The position numbers were made by a program, and so were the translations under genes. The notes below the pieces were generated by a model, which was not told the origin of the DNA, made no database searches, and saw only the letters and a list, made by a program, of their open reading frames with translations. This document shows, in pieces, positions 26,727 to 35,643 of a stretch of DNA of 64,000 nt. Origin of the DNA: Fodinibius sp051746985 (GTDB lineage Bacteria > Bacteroidota > Rhodothermia > Balneolales > Balneolaceae); NCBI GenBank assembly GCA_051746985.1, contig JBNJFP010000011.1:1-64000 (forward strand), in the 5' to 3' direction. Numbering within the stretch: the stretch's first letter is position 1; each line of letters opens with the position of its first letter.

Positions 26727-27980
26727 ATGAAAAACTTAAATGAATATATGATGGGTTTCCTGCTTGTGTTATTATCAATGTGCATTGGGTTTGGGGTAAT
26801 TGCCTGCGAAGGTCCCTCCGGATCGGAAGGCCCACAAGGACTCGAAGGAGCTGAAGGACCGGTAGGTCCGGCCGGTGAAGATGGCAGTATGATGTACTCC
26901 GGTGAAGGCGAACCGGATGGCAGTATCGGAGATATTGATGATTATTATCTAAACCAGGATACCGGTGAACTGTACGGCCCCAAAGATGAGGATGGATGGG
27001 GCGATCCCGGCGTTGTATTAATGGGTGATGATGGTGAAGACGGTACCCATATCCACTCCGGAAGTGGAAGCCCGGACGCCTCTCTTGGAGTAGTGGGTGA
27101 TTTTTATATCGATGTGGCCAACCAGAATTTATACGGACCGAAAACAGACAGCGGCTGGGGAAGTCCAATTGACCTGAATGGAGCTGACGGGGTGGACGGC
27201 AAGGATGGAAGTCAGTTTTATTCGGGCACTGGAAGCCCTGATGCGTCGCTGGGAGCCACCGGTGATTATTATTTTGATACTGCCAATAAGGATTTATACG
27301 GTCCCAAAACGGACAGTGGTTGGGAAACTCCCATTAACCTGAGCGGCGATGATGGCCAGGATGGAGCCGATGGACAGGCCGGCAGCCAGATTTATTCAGG
27401 TAGCGGTGCCCCCGATGCCTCGCTGGGCACAGTTGGTGACTACTACCTAGACAAAACCAATTACGATCTTTATGGACCGAAAACAAAGCCTAATAAAGTT
27501 AGTGATGGTTGGGGTAATCCATTGAACCTTAAGGGTGCTGATGGAAGTGATAATGTGACCAGATATATTTATCCCAATAGTATCGATTTTACTTCAACTT
27601 ATAATAAATCATTTAGTTTAAATGCGATTGGAATTAACAGTGATGAGGATTTAGTTAACCACATATTTCTCGTCTATTTAAAGTATGAAGACTTTTCTTT
27701 GGAAGGAACGATCTATTATCAGCTGCCTGGCTATGGTTACAATGAAGACACCTTTTACGCCACGTATCATTACTGGTCAGAAAGTTTGGGACAGGCGAAC
27801 TTGTCCATTATTAAACAAGACGGTCCCGGTGAAGTATATAATGAGCTTGAAATTGTTCGCATTGAAGCGGGAGACTATGATTATCCGTCCTATAAGGTAG
27901 CAGAGCAGCATATCATACCCGATCACCTGGATACTTCAAACTATCAAGCAGTAGCCGAATTTTACGGTTTTTACAAATAA
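26727..27980 (+). CDS. Collagen-like repeat lipoprotein
   Basis: A 417-residue secreted lipoprotein, lipobox VIAC with Cys27. Short Gly-X-Y runs (EGPSGSEGPQG, EGPVGPAGEDG, DGQDGADGQAG) alternate with four copies of a roughly 45-residue unit, YSGxGxPDASLGxxGDYYxDxxxxxLYGPKTxxGWGxP. A C-terminal domain of about 130 residues ends in AEFYGFYK. The Gly-X-Y runs are short, so a true collagen triple helix is possible but limited. It is the intact partner of the pseudogene at 24349. Only 70 bases separate it from the PD40 gene and no own promoter was seen, so cotranscription is likely. Confidence 0.88.
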   Translation: MKNLNEYMMGFLLVLLSMCIGFGVIACEGPSGSEGPQGLEGAEGPVGPAGEDGSMMYSGEGEPDGSIGDIDDYYLNQDTGELYGPKDEDGWGDPGVVLMGDDGEDGTHIHSGSGSPDASLGVVGDFYIDVANQNLYGPKTDSGWGSPIDLNGADGVDGKDGSQFYSGTGSPDASLGATGDYYFDTANKDLYGPKTDSGWETPINLSGDDGQDGADGQAGSQIYSGSGAPDASLGTVGDYYLDKTNYDLYGPKTKPNKVSDGWGNPLNLKGADGSDNVTRYIYPNSIDFTSTYNKSFSLNAIGINSDEDLVNHIFLVYLKYEDFSLEGTIYYQLPGYGYNEDTFYATYHYWSESLGQANLSIIKQDGPGEVYNELEIVRIEAGDYDYPSYKVAEQHIIPDHLDTSNYQAVAEFYGFYK

Positions 27981-28008
27981 CTCCTCTGATAGAGATGAAT
28001 ACTTTGAA

Positions 28009-28041
28009 TGCCATCGCCTTATAGGGCGATGGCATTTTTTT
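28009..28041 (+). terminator. Rho-independent terminator after collagen-like gene
   Basis: TGCCATCGCC (28009-28018) pairs perfectly with GGCGATGGCA (28025-28034) around a short loop, followed by at least six T. Confidence 0.93.
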
Positions 28042-28267
28042 ACATCTATTTTTTGTTAGCGGGGAATACTATTTAGAGGATGTTAAAAAGCTAATTTAAA
28101 AAGGGAGGATTACATTGACCGTAGCTTGCCAATGTTCGCAGGATGCAGAAGATGAACTTTACCAATATCTCTTGTTTAGCTACCACATTAGAAGGGCTCT
28201 TTTGTCACTGACTGCAATCATAGAAAAGGGGATATCAAAAAAGGTTAAAATATTTGAGTGATAACCC

Positions 28268-31093
28268 TTATTTATTCTTCAGAGTGGCAATCAAAGAATC
28301 AGCTTCATTTTGACGATCATCCTTTTGATAAACCACTGAAAGACGTTCTACAGCATTTTCATAGTTAGTAAAATCATTGGCAGGGAATTCTTTACGGATA
28401 TCTATCACTTTGGAATAATATGAGTGGGCCTCGTCGAACCGGTCGATACTCTCCATAAGTAATCCCATCGCATAATATGTTTTTACCAAATCAGGATGAG
28501 GTTCTTTTAAGTGATTTCTCTGAATAGAAAGTGCTTCAGTAAGATATTTTTCTGTTTGATTCCATTCCTGTTTTTCCCCGTATACACTGCCCATGTTATA
28601 GTAGCTTGATCCAATCTCAGAATTGGGCTTTTCAAAATAATCTTCTCGAACGGTCAATGCTTTTTTAAAATAGGTTTCGGCTGAGTCTAATTGCCCATCC
28701 TTTTTATAAGCATAACCGATATTATCATAACTGCGTGCAACTTTAGGATGAGTTTTCCCAAAATGATTTTTTCTGATGGCAAGTGATTTAAAGTGATAAT
28801 TTAATGCTTGCTCATAATTTTTCCTGGTGCTATATAGTGTACCTATATTATTAAACAGCACTGCAATTTTTGGGTGTTCGTTTCCAAATTTTTCTTCATA
28901 TATGTGAAGTGCATTGTTGTAATATTCCTCTGCTTTATCATGCTCTCCATTATTTTTGAATGTGATTCCCAGAAAATTATAAATCTCTGCTGTTTTTATA
29001 TTGTTGCGGCCGTACAGTTGTTTATTGATCTTTAGAGTTTCTGTTAACAGCTCTTCTGATTTACCTAAATTTTGCAAATCTCCATATAATATTCCCATCG
29101 ATCTCATCGTACTAAGTGTTCTCGGATGGGTGGGACCAAAGGTCTCTAACCGATATTCCAGAGATTCTTCCATCATGTCCCGAGCAAATGGTGTTTTGCC
29201 GACAGCTTTTTGGAGGGATGCTAAATTGTTGTATGCGGGAGTAAGTTCCTGTTTTTCTGATTTTGGTAGGTCGGAATAAATATTCAATGCTTTATTATAA
29301 AGAGTTTCGGCCGAATCAACATCTCCCATTCTTCGTGAAAGTATCGCTTTCTCATTTAGTAATTTGGCGTAGTTTGCATTGTCAGTTTCTTGCAAATCGT
29401 GGTGAATCCCAAGAGATTTTTCCAGTTGCGAATCGGCCGCTGTGTAATTGTATTTTTCAATATTAATGGTGGCTAAATAGCGTAAAATATCGGCTTGTAG
29501 CATAGTTTTTTGCCGCCCATGCTTTTGCTGGATAGCATGTGCTTCTTCTAAATGTTTTGAAGCTTCGTCAAATTGCCCAAGCTTGTAGAATATTTTACCC
29601 AGGTGCAGCATCATATTGCTCTGGATGTGTGGTTGATCATCGAGCTGCTCCATTTTTTCCTTTGCACTGGCTAATACCTCATTAACTGTTAAGGTATCAC
29701 CCTGGGTATTGGCGGGATCATTCGTTTCAAAAATGTTGATCAGGAAATTAGAAACCTGCTCCGATTTTTGCGCTTCCAGCTCTGCCTGATTGCGTTCCTG
29801 CGTTATTTTATGAGTATAAAAGGCGGCAAATCCGGCCAACATCAATAGAAAAATTCCAACTGTGGCAAACCCCTTACGGTGACGCTTTAAAAATTTGGAA
29901 ACCCTATAACGCAAATGGTGTCTTCTGGCTTCCACGGTCTTATTTTCCTCATACCGTTCGATATCATCCAGCAGTTCGCCGGCCGAATTATACCGGCGTT
30001 CGGGTTCTTTATAAAGAGTCTTCAGGATGATTGATCCAAGATCACTCTTTAAATATTTGGCAAGGTTTTTGGGGGATGTATTTCGGTTATTGGCGATCTT
30101 TTGCTTTTCTTTGGCAGAAGGCAGGTTATTAAATTTGACAGCCGGAGCCGGAGCGTTTTTATCACGAATAATATGCTCGATTTGAACAATGTTCTTATCT
30201 TCCAGATCAAAAGGCCGAACTCCCGCCAGCATTTCATATAATACAACCCCCAATCCATAGGTATCAACTTCAGTAGTTACCGGTTGACCGGAAAGCTGCT
30301 CCGGGGCGGCATACCCCAAGCTTACCGGATACTGATGGGCGCACGTTTCAAAAATTGATTGGTTGTCGTCTTCCAGAATTTTGGATATGCCAAAATCCAG
30401 AATTTTGACGTGTCCATCTTCGGTAACAAAAATATTAGATGGTTTTAAGTCCCTGTGGATAACCAGATTTTTATGAGCATGTTGTATTCCCAGACAAACC
30501 TGTTTGAATAGCTTTATGCGCTGTTCAATGGTACATTTTTTATTGTCGCAATACACATCAATGGGTGTACCTTCTACATATTCCATCACCAGGTAGGGAA
30601 GACCTTCATCGGTAATTCCTCCATCATACATTTGAGCGATATTGTGATGATGTAGGTTGGCCAAGATCTGTTGCTCACGTTTAAAACGAGCAATATTAGA
30701 GGGGGTATCCATTCCGCGGCGAATAATTTTAATTGCCACCTGTTGGTCAAAATCATCGCCGTCGCGTTCCGCAAGGTATACCGACCCCATCCCGCCATGT
30801 TCAATAAGTTTAGTAATTAGGAAACACCCAATTCTTTCACCGACAAATGAGCATTTCCGGGAAGTAGGCTTGGCCATCCATTCATCAACCAGCGAACTAT
30901 ATAAGTCTATTTGATCTTGGAAAAACCCCTCGGATTCTTCAATGGCGGCAAGGTATTCTGTAATTTCATTAAATAACTGCTTGTTACCTGAACAATTCTG
31001 CCAAATAAAGTCGTGGCGTTTGTTGCGCGGTAGTTCTAACGCTTGATCTACAAGGCATTCTATTTCTCTCCACTTTTTTTGATTATCTGCCAT
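28268..31093 (-). CDS. Transmembrane Ser/Thr protein kinase with TPR tail (module 3)
   Basis: A 941-residue kinase, the closest paralogue of module 1 along its whole length, including the TPR region and the GDTLTVNEVL stretch after the membrane helix. The kinase core is intact: EHGGMGSVYLAE, Lys122 (VAIKI), HRDLKPSN, DFGISK, AAPEQL. A membrane helix lies near residues 409-428 (GFATVGIFLLMLAGFAAFYT). About ten TPR pairs follow. The sigma gene at 31133-31699 precedes it by 39 bases. Modules 1 and 3 look like a recent duplication and module 2 like an older branch. Signal and substrates unknown. Confidence 0.93.
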   Translation of the reverse strand: MADNQKKWREIECLVDQALELPRNKRHDFIWQNCSGNKQLFNEITEYLAAIEESEGFFQDQIDLYSSLVDEWMAKPTSRKCSFVGERIGCFLITKLIEHGGMGSVYLAERDGDDFDQQVAIKIIRRGMDTPSNIARFKREQQILANLHHHNIAQMYDGGITDEGLPYLVMEYVEGTPIDVYCDNKKCTIEQRIKLFKQVCLGIQHAHKNLVIHRDLKPSNIFVTEDGHVKILDFGISKILEDDNQSIFETCAHQYPVSLGYAAPEQLSGQPVTTEVDTYGLGVVLYEMLAGVRPFDLEDKNIVQIEHIIRDKNAPAPAVKFNNLPSAKEKQKIANNRNTSPKNLAKYLKSDLGSIILKTLYKEPERRYNSAGELLDDIERYEENKTVEARRHHLRYRVSKFLKRHRKGFATVGIFLLMLAGFAAFYTHKITQERNQAELEAQKSEQVSNFLINIFETNDPANTQGDTLTVNEVLASAKEKMEQLDDQPHIQSNMMLHLGKIFYKLGQFDEASKHLEEAHAIQQKHGRQKTMLQADILRYLATINIEKYNYTAADSQLEKSLGIHHDLQETDNANYAKLLNEKAILSRRMGDVDSAETLYNKALNIYSDLPKSEKQELTPAYNNLASLQKAVGKTPFARDMMEESLEYRLETFGPTHPRTLSTMRSMGILYGDLQNLGKSEELLTETLKINKQLYGRNNIKTAEIYNFLGITFKNNGEHDKAEEYYNNALHIYEEKFGNEHPKIAVLFNNIGTLYSTRKNYEQALNYHFKSLAIRKNHFGKTHPKVARSYDNIGYAYKKDGQLDSAETYFKKALTVREDYFEKPNSEIGSSYYNMGSVYGEKQEWNQTEKYLTEALSIQRNHLKEPHPDLVKTYYAMGLLMESIDRFDEAHSYYSKVIDIRKEFPANDFTNYENAVERLSVVYQKDDRQNEADSLIATLKNK

Positions 31094-31132
31094 AACGTTC
31101 CCTTTTGGTTATGTAGAAAATGGGTCCCTTTT

Positions 31133-31699
31133 TTACTTAAGTTCTTTGTAAAGCCATCCCCGTGCTTTTTTCCAATCTCTTATTACTGTACTCTTCGAAA
31201 TATCCAATGCTTCGGCCGTGTCATCAATGGTCATACCACCGAAAAATCTAAGTTCAACCACATCAGAAAGTCGCTTGTTTAATTTTGCCAGCTCGTTTAT
31301 TTTTTTGTCAATATCGAGTAATTCCTCAGCTTTTTTCCTACTCTCAAGCAGGTGATCAATAAGGGTTATCTTACATTTGTCCCCACCCCGTTTTTCAGCT
31401 TCCTTTTTGCGGGCATAATCAATTAAAACTTGTCGCATACAGCGTGATGCAATAGCATAAAAATGACTCCGATCCGAGGCCTTTATCTGATCCTGTTGTA
31501 CCATTTTTAAATACACTTCGTGTACAAGGGCAGTTCTGGAATAGGTATGTTCGGTAAATTCTTTGTTGAGCCGGGAATGGGCAATCTCTTTGAGCTTTTT
31601 ATATACACAATCAAAAAGCTTGTTATAAATCCCAGAATCACCACCTTCTTTCTGCAATTGATTCAGCAATAGGGTGATCTCTGTTTTTGAAGAGGTCAT
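31133..31699 (-). CDS. ECF-like RNA polymerase sigma factor (kinase-linked, module 3)
   Basis: A 188-residue paralogue of the sigma at 11113. Region 2.2 reads SRTALVHEVYLKM (Ser54, Thr56), region 4 LRFFGGMTIDDTAEALDISKSTVIRDW. All expected helices are present. It is first gene of an operon with the kinase at 28268-31093. Its upstream neighbours on the same strand are the BspA-like genes, separated by 465 bases and a terminator. Phosphorylation-dependent activation is proposed from the Ser/Thr-for-acid replacement and the adjacent kinase. Confidence 0.92.
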   Translation of the reverse strand: MTSSKTEITLLLNQLQKEGGDSGIYNKLFDCVYKKLKEIAHSRLNKEFTEHTYSRTALVHEVYLKMVQQDQIKASDRSHFYAIASRCMRQVLIDYARKKEAEKRGGDKCKITLIDHLLESRKKAEELLDIDKKINELAKLNKRLSDVVELRFFGGMTIDDTAEALDISKSTVIRDWKKARGWLYKELK

Positions 31700-31918
31700 G
31701 ACAAGGGGGTAAAATTACTGGTCAGGCAGAATTTATACTCTCTCTAAAATATTTATAACAATTTTTTATTCCTATCCAACCAATATTAAATACTACCATA
31801 TTTATGTTTTCAAAAATTATAAAAAAATCCAGCCTGAAACACCAATAACAATTTTGATGAAAAAATCCAGGCTGTGGGGTATGTTAGTACTAATTATTAA
31901 TTATTAAAATTATCGATT

Positions 31919-32080
31919 CTAATAGAGAAACTGCCCGAAAATTTTCAGCCCATACGCCAAAGTACCTGACGGGCCACCGACGGACCCGTAGAAATAACCG
32001 TAGACAACGATAACCACCTCGTTCCTCGGTACCTTTACATCACTGAAACTATGAAGCGTCGGCGAACCTCCCGGGAGGGG
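31919..32080 (-). other. Unexplained short open frame, possible gene remnant
   Basis: Between in-frame stops at 32081-32083 and 31919-31921 the minus strand is open for 53 codons with no ATG. It reads as protein-like sequence (VPRNEVVIVVYGYFYG, then GGPSGTLAYGLKIFGQF). I do not recognise it. It may be the tail of a lost gene, part of a mobile element, or chance. Its composition differs from the flanking DNA. Confidence 0.3.
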
Positions 32081-32115
32081 TTACGTTCTGGCCATCTCAT
32101 AAAGTTGCATCCATT

Positions 32116-32144
32116 AAAAAAGGCGACCCGAAAGCCGCCTTTTC
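32116..32144 (-). terminator. Terminator after BspA-like gene 1
   Basis: On the minus strand, AAAAGGCGGC-type arm and GCCTTTTT-type arm with a CGAAA-type loop, ending in a T-run. It is the same hairpin as at 35589-35618, with one stem base changed. Confidence 0.75.
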
Positions 32145-32164
32145 TTAATTTAAAATTTGGGATT

Positions 32165-34003
32165 CTATCTGGGAGGGCATGTACCCCATTCCGGTGTATT
32201 GGAATTGTCAAGAGCCGAAGCTGCGTTAAAATAAGTGGGTTCAGAATCTATTTCCTCAACACACCAGCCGGTTAGGTCTTGATTAAAAATAGAGGCTTTA
32301 TAAAACATATAATCCATATCGGTTACGCTGCTGACATCCCAGAACCTGATATCTTGGTTAAACGCTTCTGCATCCGCAAACATATAGCTCATGTCCGTTA
32401 CACTGCTGACGTCCCAAGCGATGATATCTCCGTTGAACGAGTCGGTGTCGTGAAACATATTTATCATATCCGTTACACTGCTGACATCCCAGCCACCAAT
32501 GTCTTGATTGAACGCTTCTGTACCACTAAACATATAATCCATAGTCTTTACGCTACTCACGTCCCAGCTTTCTATGTCTTGATCGAACGCTTTTGCATCA
32601 CGGAACATACCACTCATATCGGTTACACTGCTGACTTCCCAGTAGCTGATGTCATGATTGAATAACTCTGCACCCCTAAACATATTTCTCATATCAGTTA
32701 CGCTGTTGACGTTCCAGGTGTCTAAATTCCTATTGAAGTTTTTAGTATGATAGAACATTGAGCTCATGTTGGTCACGTTGCTTACATCCCAGCTATTTAT
32801 ATCACTGTCAAACTTTGCAGCTTGATAGAACAAACCCGCCATATCCGTAACATTGCTCACATCCCAGTCGCTGATGTCTTGGTTAAACGAGTTGGCCTCC
32901 CAAAACATATGCCCCATATCTGTTACGCTGCTGACGTCCCAACTTCCGATATCCTGATTGAACGTATCTGCATTCGAAAACATACTCCTCATAGTCTCTA
33001 CACTACTAACGTCCCAGTGGCTGATGTCTTCGTTGAAAGTGTCTTCATCCCGAAACAGCTCGCTCATATCCGTGATGCCGCTTGTGCAGGTAGTGGCTGC
33101 ATTGTCGGTGGTTATCTGGTCGGCGGTGCGTTTGGTGTAGTCCGTCCCATCTACGGTTCCAGATTCTCCCGATTCTGCATCGGGACATAAAACGGTCACT
33201 CCATTGTCGTGCCGGTAAAACAAGGGTTCAAACTCCGCCGTTACCTTTTTTTCCTCATTCATTGTAATTTTTACCGGGTTTTCAACCGATATTTTAGCAC
33301 CCTGCCAATCTTTAAATTCATAGCCTTCTTCCGGCTGGGCTTCTAATTCTACGGTGCTGTTATATTCATACTGTTCCTGATCGGGGGATTTGGCTACGGA
33401 TCCACCTTTCTCACCTTCGATATCTACGGTAAGTTTATACTCTTTTTTCTCAAACACCGCCGTTACTTCTTTGGGGTCATCCACCGTTATTTCTTCGGGG
33501 TTGTCGGTGCCTTGTACATCGCCTTTCCATTCTACAAACTCATATCCTTCATCCGGCTCTGCGGTGAGCTCTACCACGGTGCCGTGCTCATAGTCTTTTG
33601 ATTTTTCTTCCACCACCTTTTCCTCTACGTCACCTTCGCCTTCGGTATCGATAGTAAGTTCATATTCTTTTTTCTCAAAGTTGGCCGTCAGCTCGTAGTC
33701 TTGGTCCATGGTGAGCGAGAGGGGGTTATCCGAACTTTCTTCATCGCCGGTCCACTCGACAAACACGTATTCGTCTTCCGGGCTGGCTTCGAATTCCACC
33801 TCTTCGCCTTCTTCATAGGTGTCATCCAAATCAGAGATGCTGCCCGCATCCGAAGGGCTTACATCCACCGAAATTTCATACGTGGTGGGTTCGTCGTCGT
33901 CATCATCATTGCCATCGGTATCTGGGCCCGTGCTTGAATCCCCGCAGCCGGCAAGCATTATTGTAATTATTGCTATAATCGAAAGATTTAGTAATCGTTT
34001 CAT
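32165..34003 (-). CDS. BspA-family lipoprotein with InlB-type repeats (copy 1)
   Basis: A 612-residue surface lipoprotein, lipobox LAGC. After an Asp-rich linker come three divergent InlB B-repeat domains (about 42-270; each ends FVEWTGD / FVEWKGD / FKDWQGA and then VTAxF). A GTVDGTDYTKRTADQI bridge follows. Then 11 BspA-type (DUF285) leucine-rich-like units of about 24 residues with consensus FNQDISxWDVSSVTDMxxMF lead to a WCVEEID cap. BspA-like proteins mediate adhesion or protein binding in other bacteria. The unit count differs from its two neighbours (7 and 8), pointing to repeat expansion. No strong ECF-type promoter is visible, so read-through from upstream is possible. Confidence 0.92.
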   Translation of the reverse strand: MKRLLNLSIIAIITIMLAGCGDSSTGPDTDGNDDDDDEPTTYEISVDVSPSDAGSISDLDDTYEEGEEVEFEASPEDEYVFVEWTGDEESSDNPLSLTMDQDYELTANFEKKEYELTIDTEGEGDVEEKVVEEKSKDYEHGTVVELTAEPDEGYEFVEWKGDVQGTDNPEEITVDDPKEVTAVFEKKEYKLTVDIEGEKGGSVAKSPDQEQYEYNSTVELEAQPEEGYEFKDWQGAKISVENPVKITMNEEKKVTAEFEPLFYRHDNGVTVLCPDAESGESGTVDGTDYTKRTADQITTDNAATTCTSGITDMSELFRDEDTFNEDISHWDVSSVETMRSMFSNADTFNQDIGSWDVSSVTDMGHMFWEANSFNQDISDWDVSNVTDMAGLFYQAAKFDSDINSWDVSNVTNMSSMFYHTKNFNRNLDTWNVNSVTDMRNMFRGAELFNHDISYWEVSSVTDMSGMFRDAKAFDQDIESWDVSSVKTMDYMFSGTEAFNQDIGGWDVSSVTDMINMFHDTDSFNGDIIAWDVSSVTDMSYMFADAEAFNQDIRFWDVSSVTDMDYMFYKASIFNQDLTGWCVEEIDSEPTYFNAASALDNSNTPEWGTCPPR

Positions 34004-34124
34004 AATGTTGTGATCTTATAAATTAGTTGGCACAGTTACTCTTCCATTTTTATGTCCAGTAAATGTGTAATCTCAGCCTAAATAAGCCGCCTTTCCTTAA
34101 CTGGTTTAACTTTTCGGAATTTTA

Positions 34125-35456
34125 TTAAGGACATGTACCCCAGTCGGGGTGAAGGTTATCGTCACCCTCAAATCCGGCGCCGCGGGCAAAAGATGATGGT
34201 TCGGTATCTATCTCCTCCACACACCAGCTGCTGAGATCCTGTTTGAAAGACCTGGCATTATGAAACATTCCCCCCATATACGTTACGCTACTCACGTCCC
34301 ATTTGCCGATATCCTGATTGAAGGAGTCGGCATCAGCAAACATAGACCCCATAATCGTTACGCTTCCGACATCCCAGCTTCCGATGTCTTGATCAAAGTC
34401 CGTAGCACTATCAAACATTGACCTCATATCCGTTACGTTGCTGACGTCCCAATTGCTTATATCTTGATTAAATGCAAATGCGCTCGCAAACATAAAACTC
34501 ATATTAGTCACGTTGCTAACATCCCAGCCGCCGATATCTACGTTAAAGGAGCTGGAGCTGGAACCTTCAAACATACGCTCCATATTTGTTACACTGCTGA
34601 CGTCCCAGTGGCTGATATCTTCATTGAAGTCTATGGCACCAGCAAACATACCCCCCATATTTGTTACACTGCTGACATCCCAATGACTGATATCCTCGTT
34701 GAAGTCCGTGGTAAACTCAAACAACTCCTCCATATCCGTAATGCCACTCGTGCAGGTGGTGGCCGCATTATCTGGGGTGATCTGGTCGGCGGTGCGCTTG
34801 GTGTATTCCGTCCCATCTACGGTTCCGGTATCTCCAGTCTCGGCTTCGGAGCATTGTATCGTTATACCATTTTCGGCCAAGTAAAATAATTCTTCATCCT
34901 CTTCAAACACGGCCGTTACTTCTTTGGGATCATCCACCGTTATTTCTTCCGGATTGTCAGTGCTTTCCACATCGCCTTTCCACTCAACAAACTCGTATCC
35001 CTCGGCGGGCTCGGCCGTGAGTTCTACCACAGTGCCGTGCTCATAGTCTTTTGATTTTTCTTCCACGACCTTTTCTTCTACGTCACCTTCGCCTTCGGTA
35101 TCAATGGTAAGTTTGTACTCTTTTTTCTCAAAGTTAGCCGTCAGCTCGTAGTCCTGGTCCATGGTGAGTGAGAGGGGGTTATCCGAACTTTCTTCATCGC
35201 CGGTCCACTCGACAAACTGGTATTCATCTTCCGGCTCGGCTTCCACTTCCACCTCGTCGCCTTCTTCATAGGTGTCATCCAAATCAGAGATGCTGCCCGC
35301 ATCCGAAGGGCTTACATCCACCGAAATTTCATACGTGGTGGGTTCGTCGCTGCCGTTATCACCGTTATCCGGGTTGGGGTCGGTGCTCGAATCCCCGCAG
35401 GCGGCAAGCGCTATTGTGATCAGGGCTATCATCGAAAAGAGTAGTAGTCGTTTCAT
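34125..35456 (-). CDS. BspA-family lipoprotein with InlB-type repeats (copy 2)
   Basis: A 443-residue paralogue, lipobox LAAC. It has two InlB B-repeat domains, the first nearly identical at DNA level to that of copy 1 (compare 35275-35346 with 33828-33895), then 7 BspA units and the same WCVEEID cap. One unit carries an extra Ser run (EGSSSSSFNVD). It is expected to be exposed on the outer membrane. Its upstream 99 bases match those of copy 3 at 96 positions and hold an ECF-type promoter. Confidence 0.92.
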   Translation of the reverse strand: MKRLLLFSMIALITIALAACGDSSTDPNPDNGDNGSDEPTTYEISVDVSPSDAGSISDLDDTYEEGDEVEVEAEPEDEYQFVEWTGDEESSDNPLSLTMDQDYELTANFEKKEYKLTIDTEGEGDVEEKVVEEKSKDYEHGTVVELTAEPAEGYEFVEWKGDVESTDNPEEITVDDPKEVTAVFEEDEELFYLAENGITIQCSEAETGDTGTVDGTEYTKRTADQITPDNAATTCTSGITDMEELFEFTTDFNEDISHWDVSSVTNMGGMFAGAIDFNEDISHWDVSSVTNMERMFEGSSSSSFNVDIGGWDVSNVTNMSFMFASAFAFNQDISNWDVSNVTDMRSMFDSATDFDQDIGSWDVGSVTIMGSMFADADSFNQDIGKWDVSSVTYMGGMFHNARSFKQDLSSWCVEEIDTEPSSFARGAGFEGDDNLHPDWGTCP

Positions 35457-35552
35457 AATCGTTGTGTTTTAAATGTGCATTAATGGGATTCCTATCAATT
35501 ATGGTTCCATCCCTACATTTATAATGCGTAATGCCAAGCAAAATCAACTCAT
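35454..35552 (-). repeat. Duplicated leader of BspA-like genes (copy A)
   Basis: 99 bases from the start codon of copy 2 upward match 37501-37599 at 96 positions. The block includes start codon, untranslated leader and promoter, so both genes should be regulated alike. Confidence 0.93.
35524..35550 (-). promoter_or_regulatory. ECF-type promoter before BspA-like copy 2
   Basis: Reading the minus strand: GAGTT (35550-35546), 16 bases, ACGCAT (35529-35524), with TAGG eight bases later. The ATG lies 68 bases downstream. The -35 is weaker than in the type sites. Confidence 0.5.
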
Positions 35553-35588
35553 AATTTTTTTCTAATGGCTTCACTTTCCATTCCCCAT

Positions 35589-35618
35589 AAAAAAAGGCGG
35601 CCCGAAAGCCGCCTTTTT
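35589..35618 (-). terminator. Terminator after BspA-like copy 3
   Basis: On the minus strand a perfect 11-base stem, AAAAAGGCGGC against GCCGCCTTTTT, with a short CCGAAA-type loop and a terminal T-run. It stands between copies 3 and 2, so copy 2 needs its own promoter. Confidence 0.88.
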
Positions 35619-35643
35619 GTTTATTGATATGGATAAAACTTTA

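Larger units (their letters stand above)
31700..32164. other. 465-base intergenic region with a GC-rich block
   Basis: The half next to the sigma gene is AT-rich and presumably holds its promoter. 31930-32105 is markedly more GC-rich and contains a minus-strand open frame (31919-32080) and a perfect 12-base palindrome CCTCCCGGGAGG (32067-32078). 32116-32144 is the terminator of the BspA-like gene. Confidence 0.6.

Noticed and set aside
32180..33060. Regular spacing of about 72-75 bases resembling direct repeats of a CRISPR array
   Set aside because: The repeats are degenerate, in frame, and encode the 24-residue BspA unit. There are no constant repeats with unique spacers.
34063..34089. Possible ECF-type promoter before BspA-like copy 1 (CGGCT, 16 bases, ACACAT on minus)
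   Set aside because: Neither element keeps the GA or CG core. Spacing and distance fit, but it is too weak to list as a feature.
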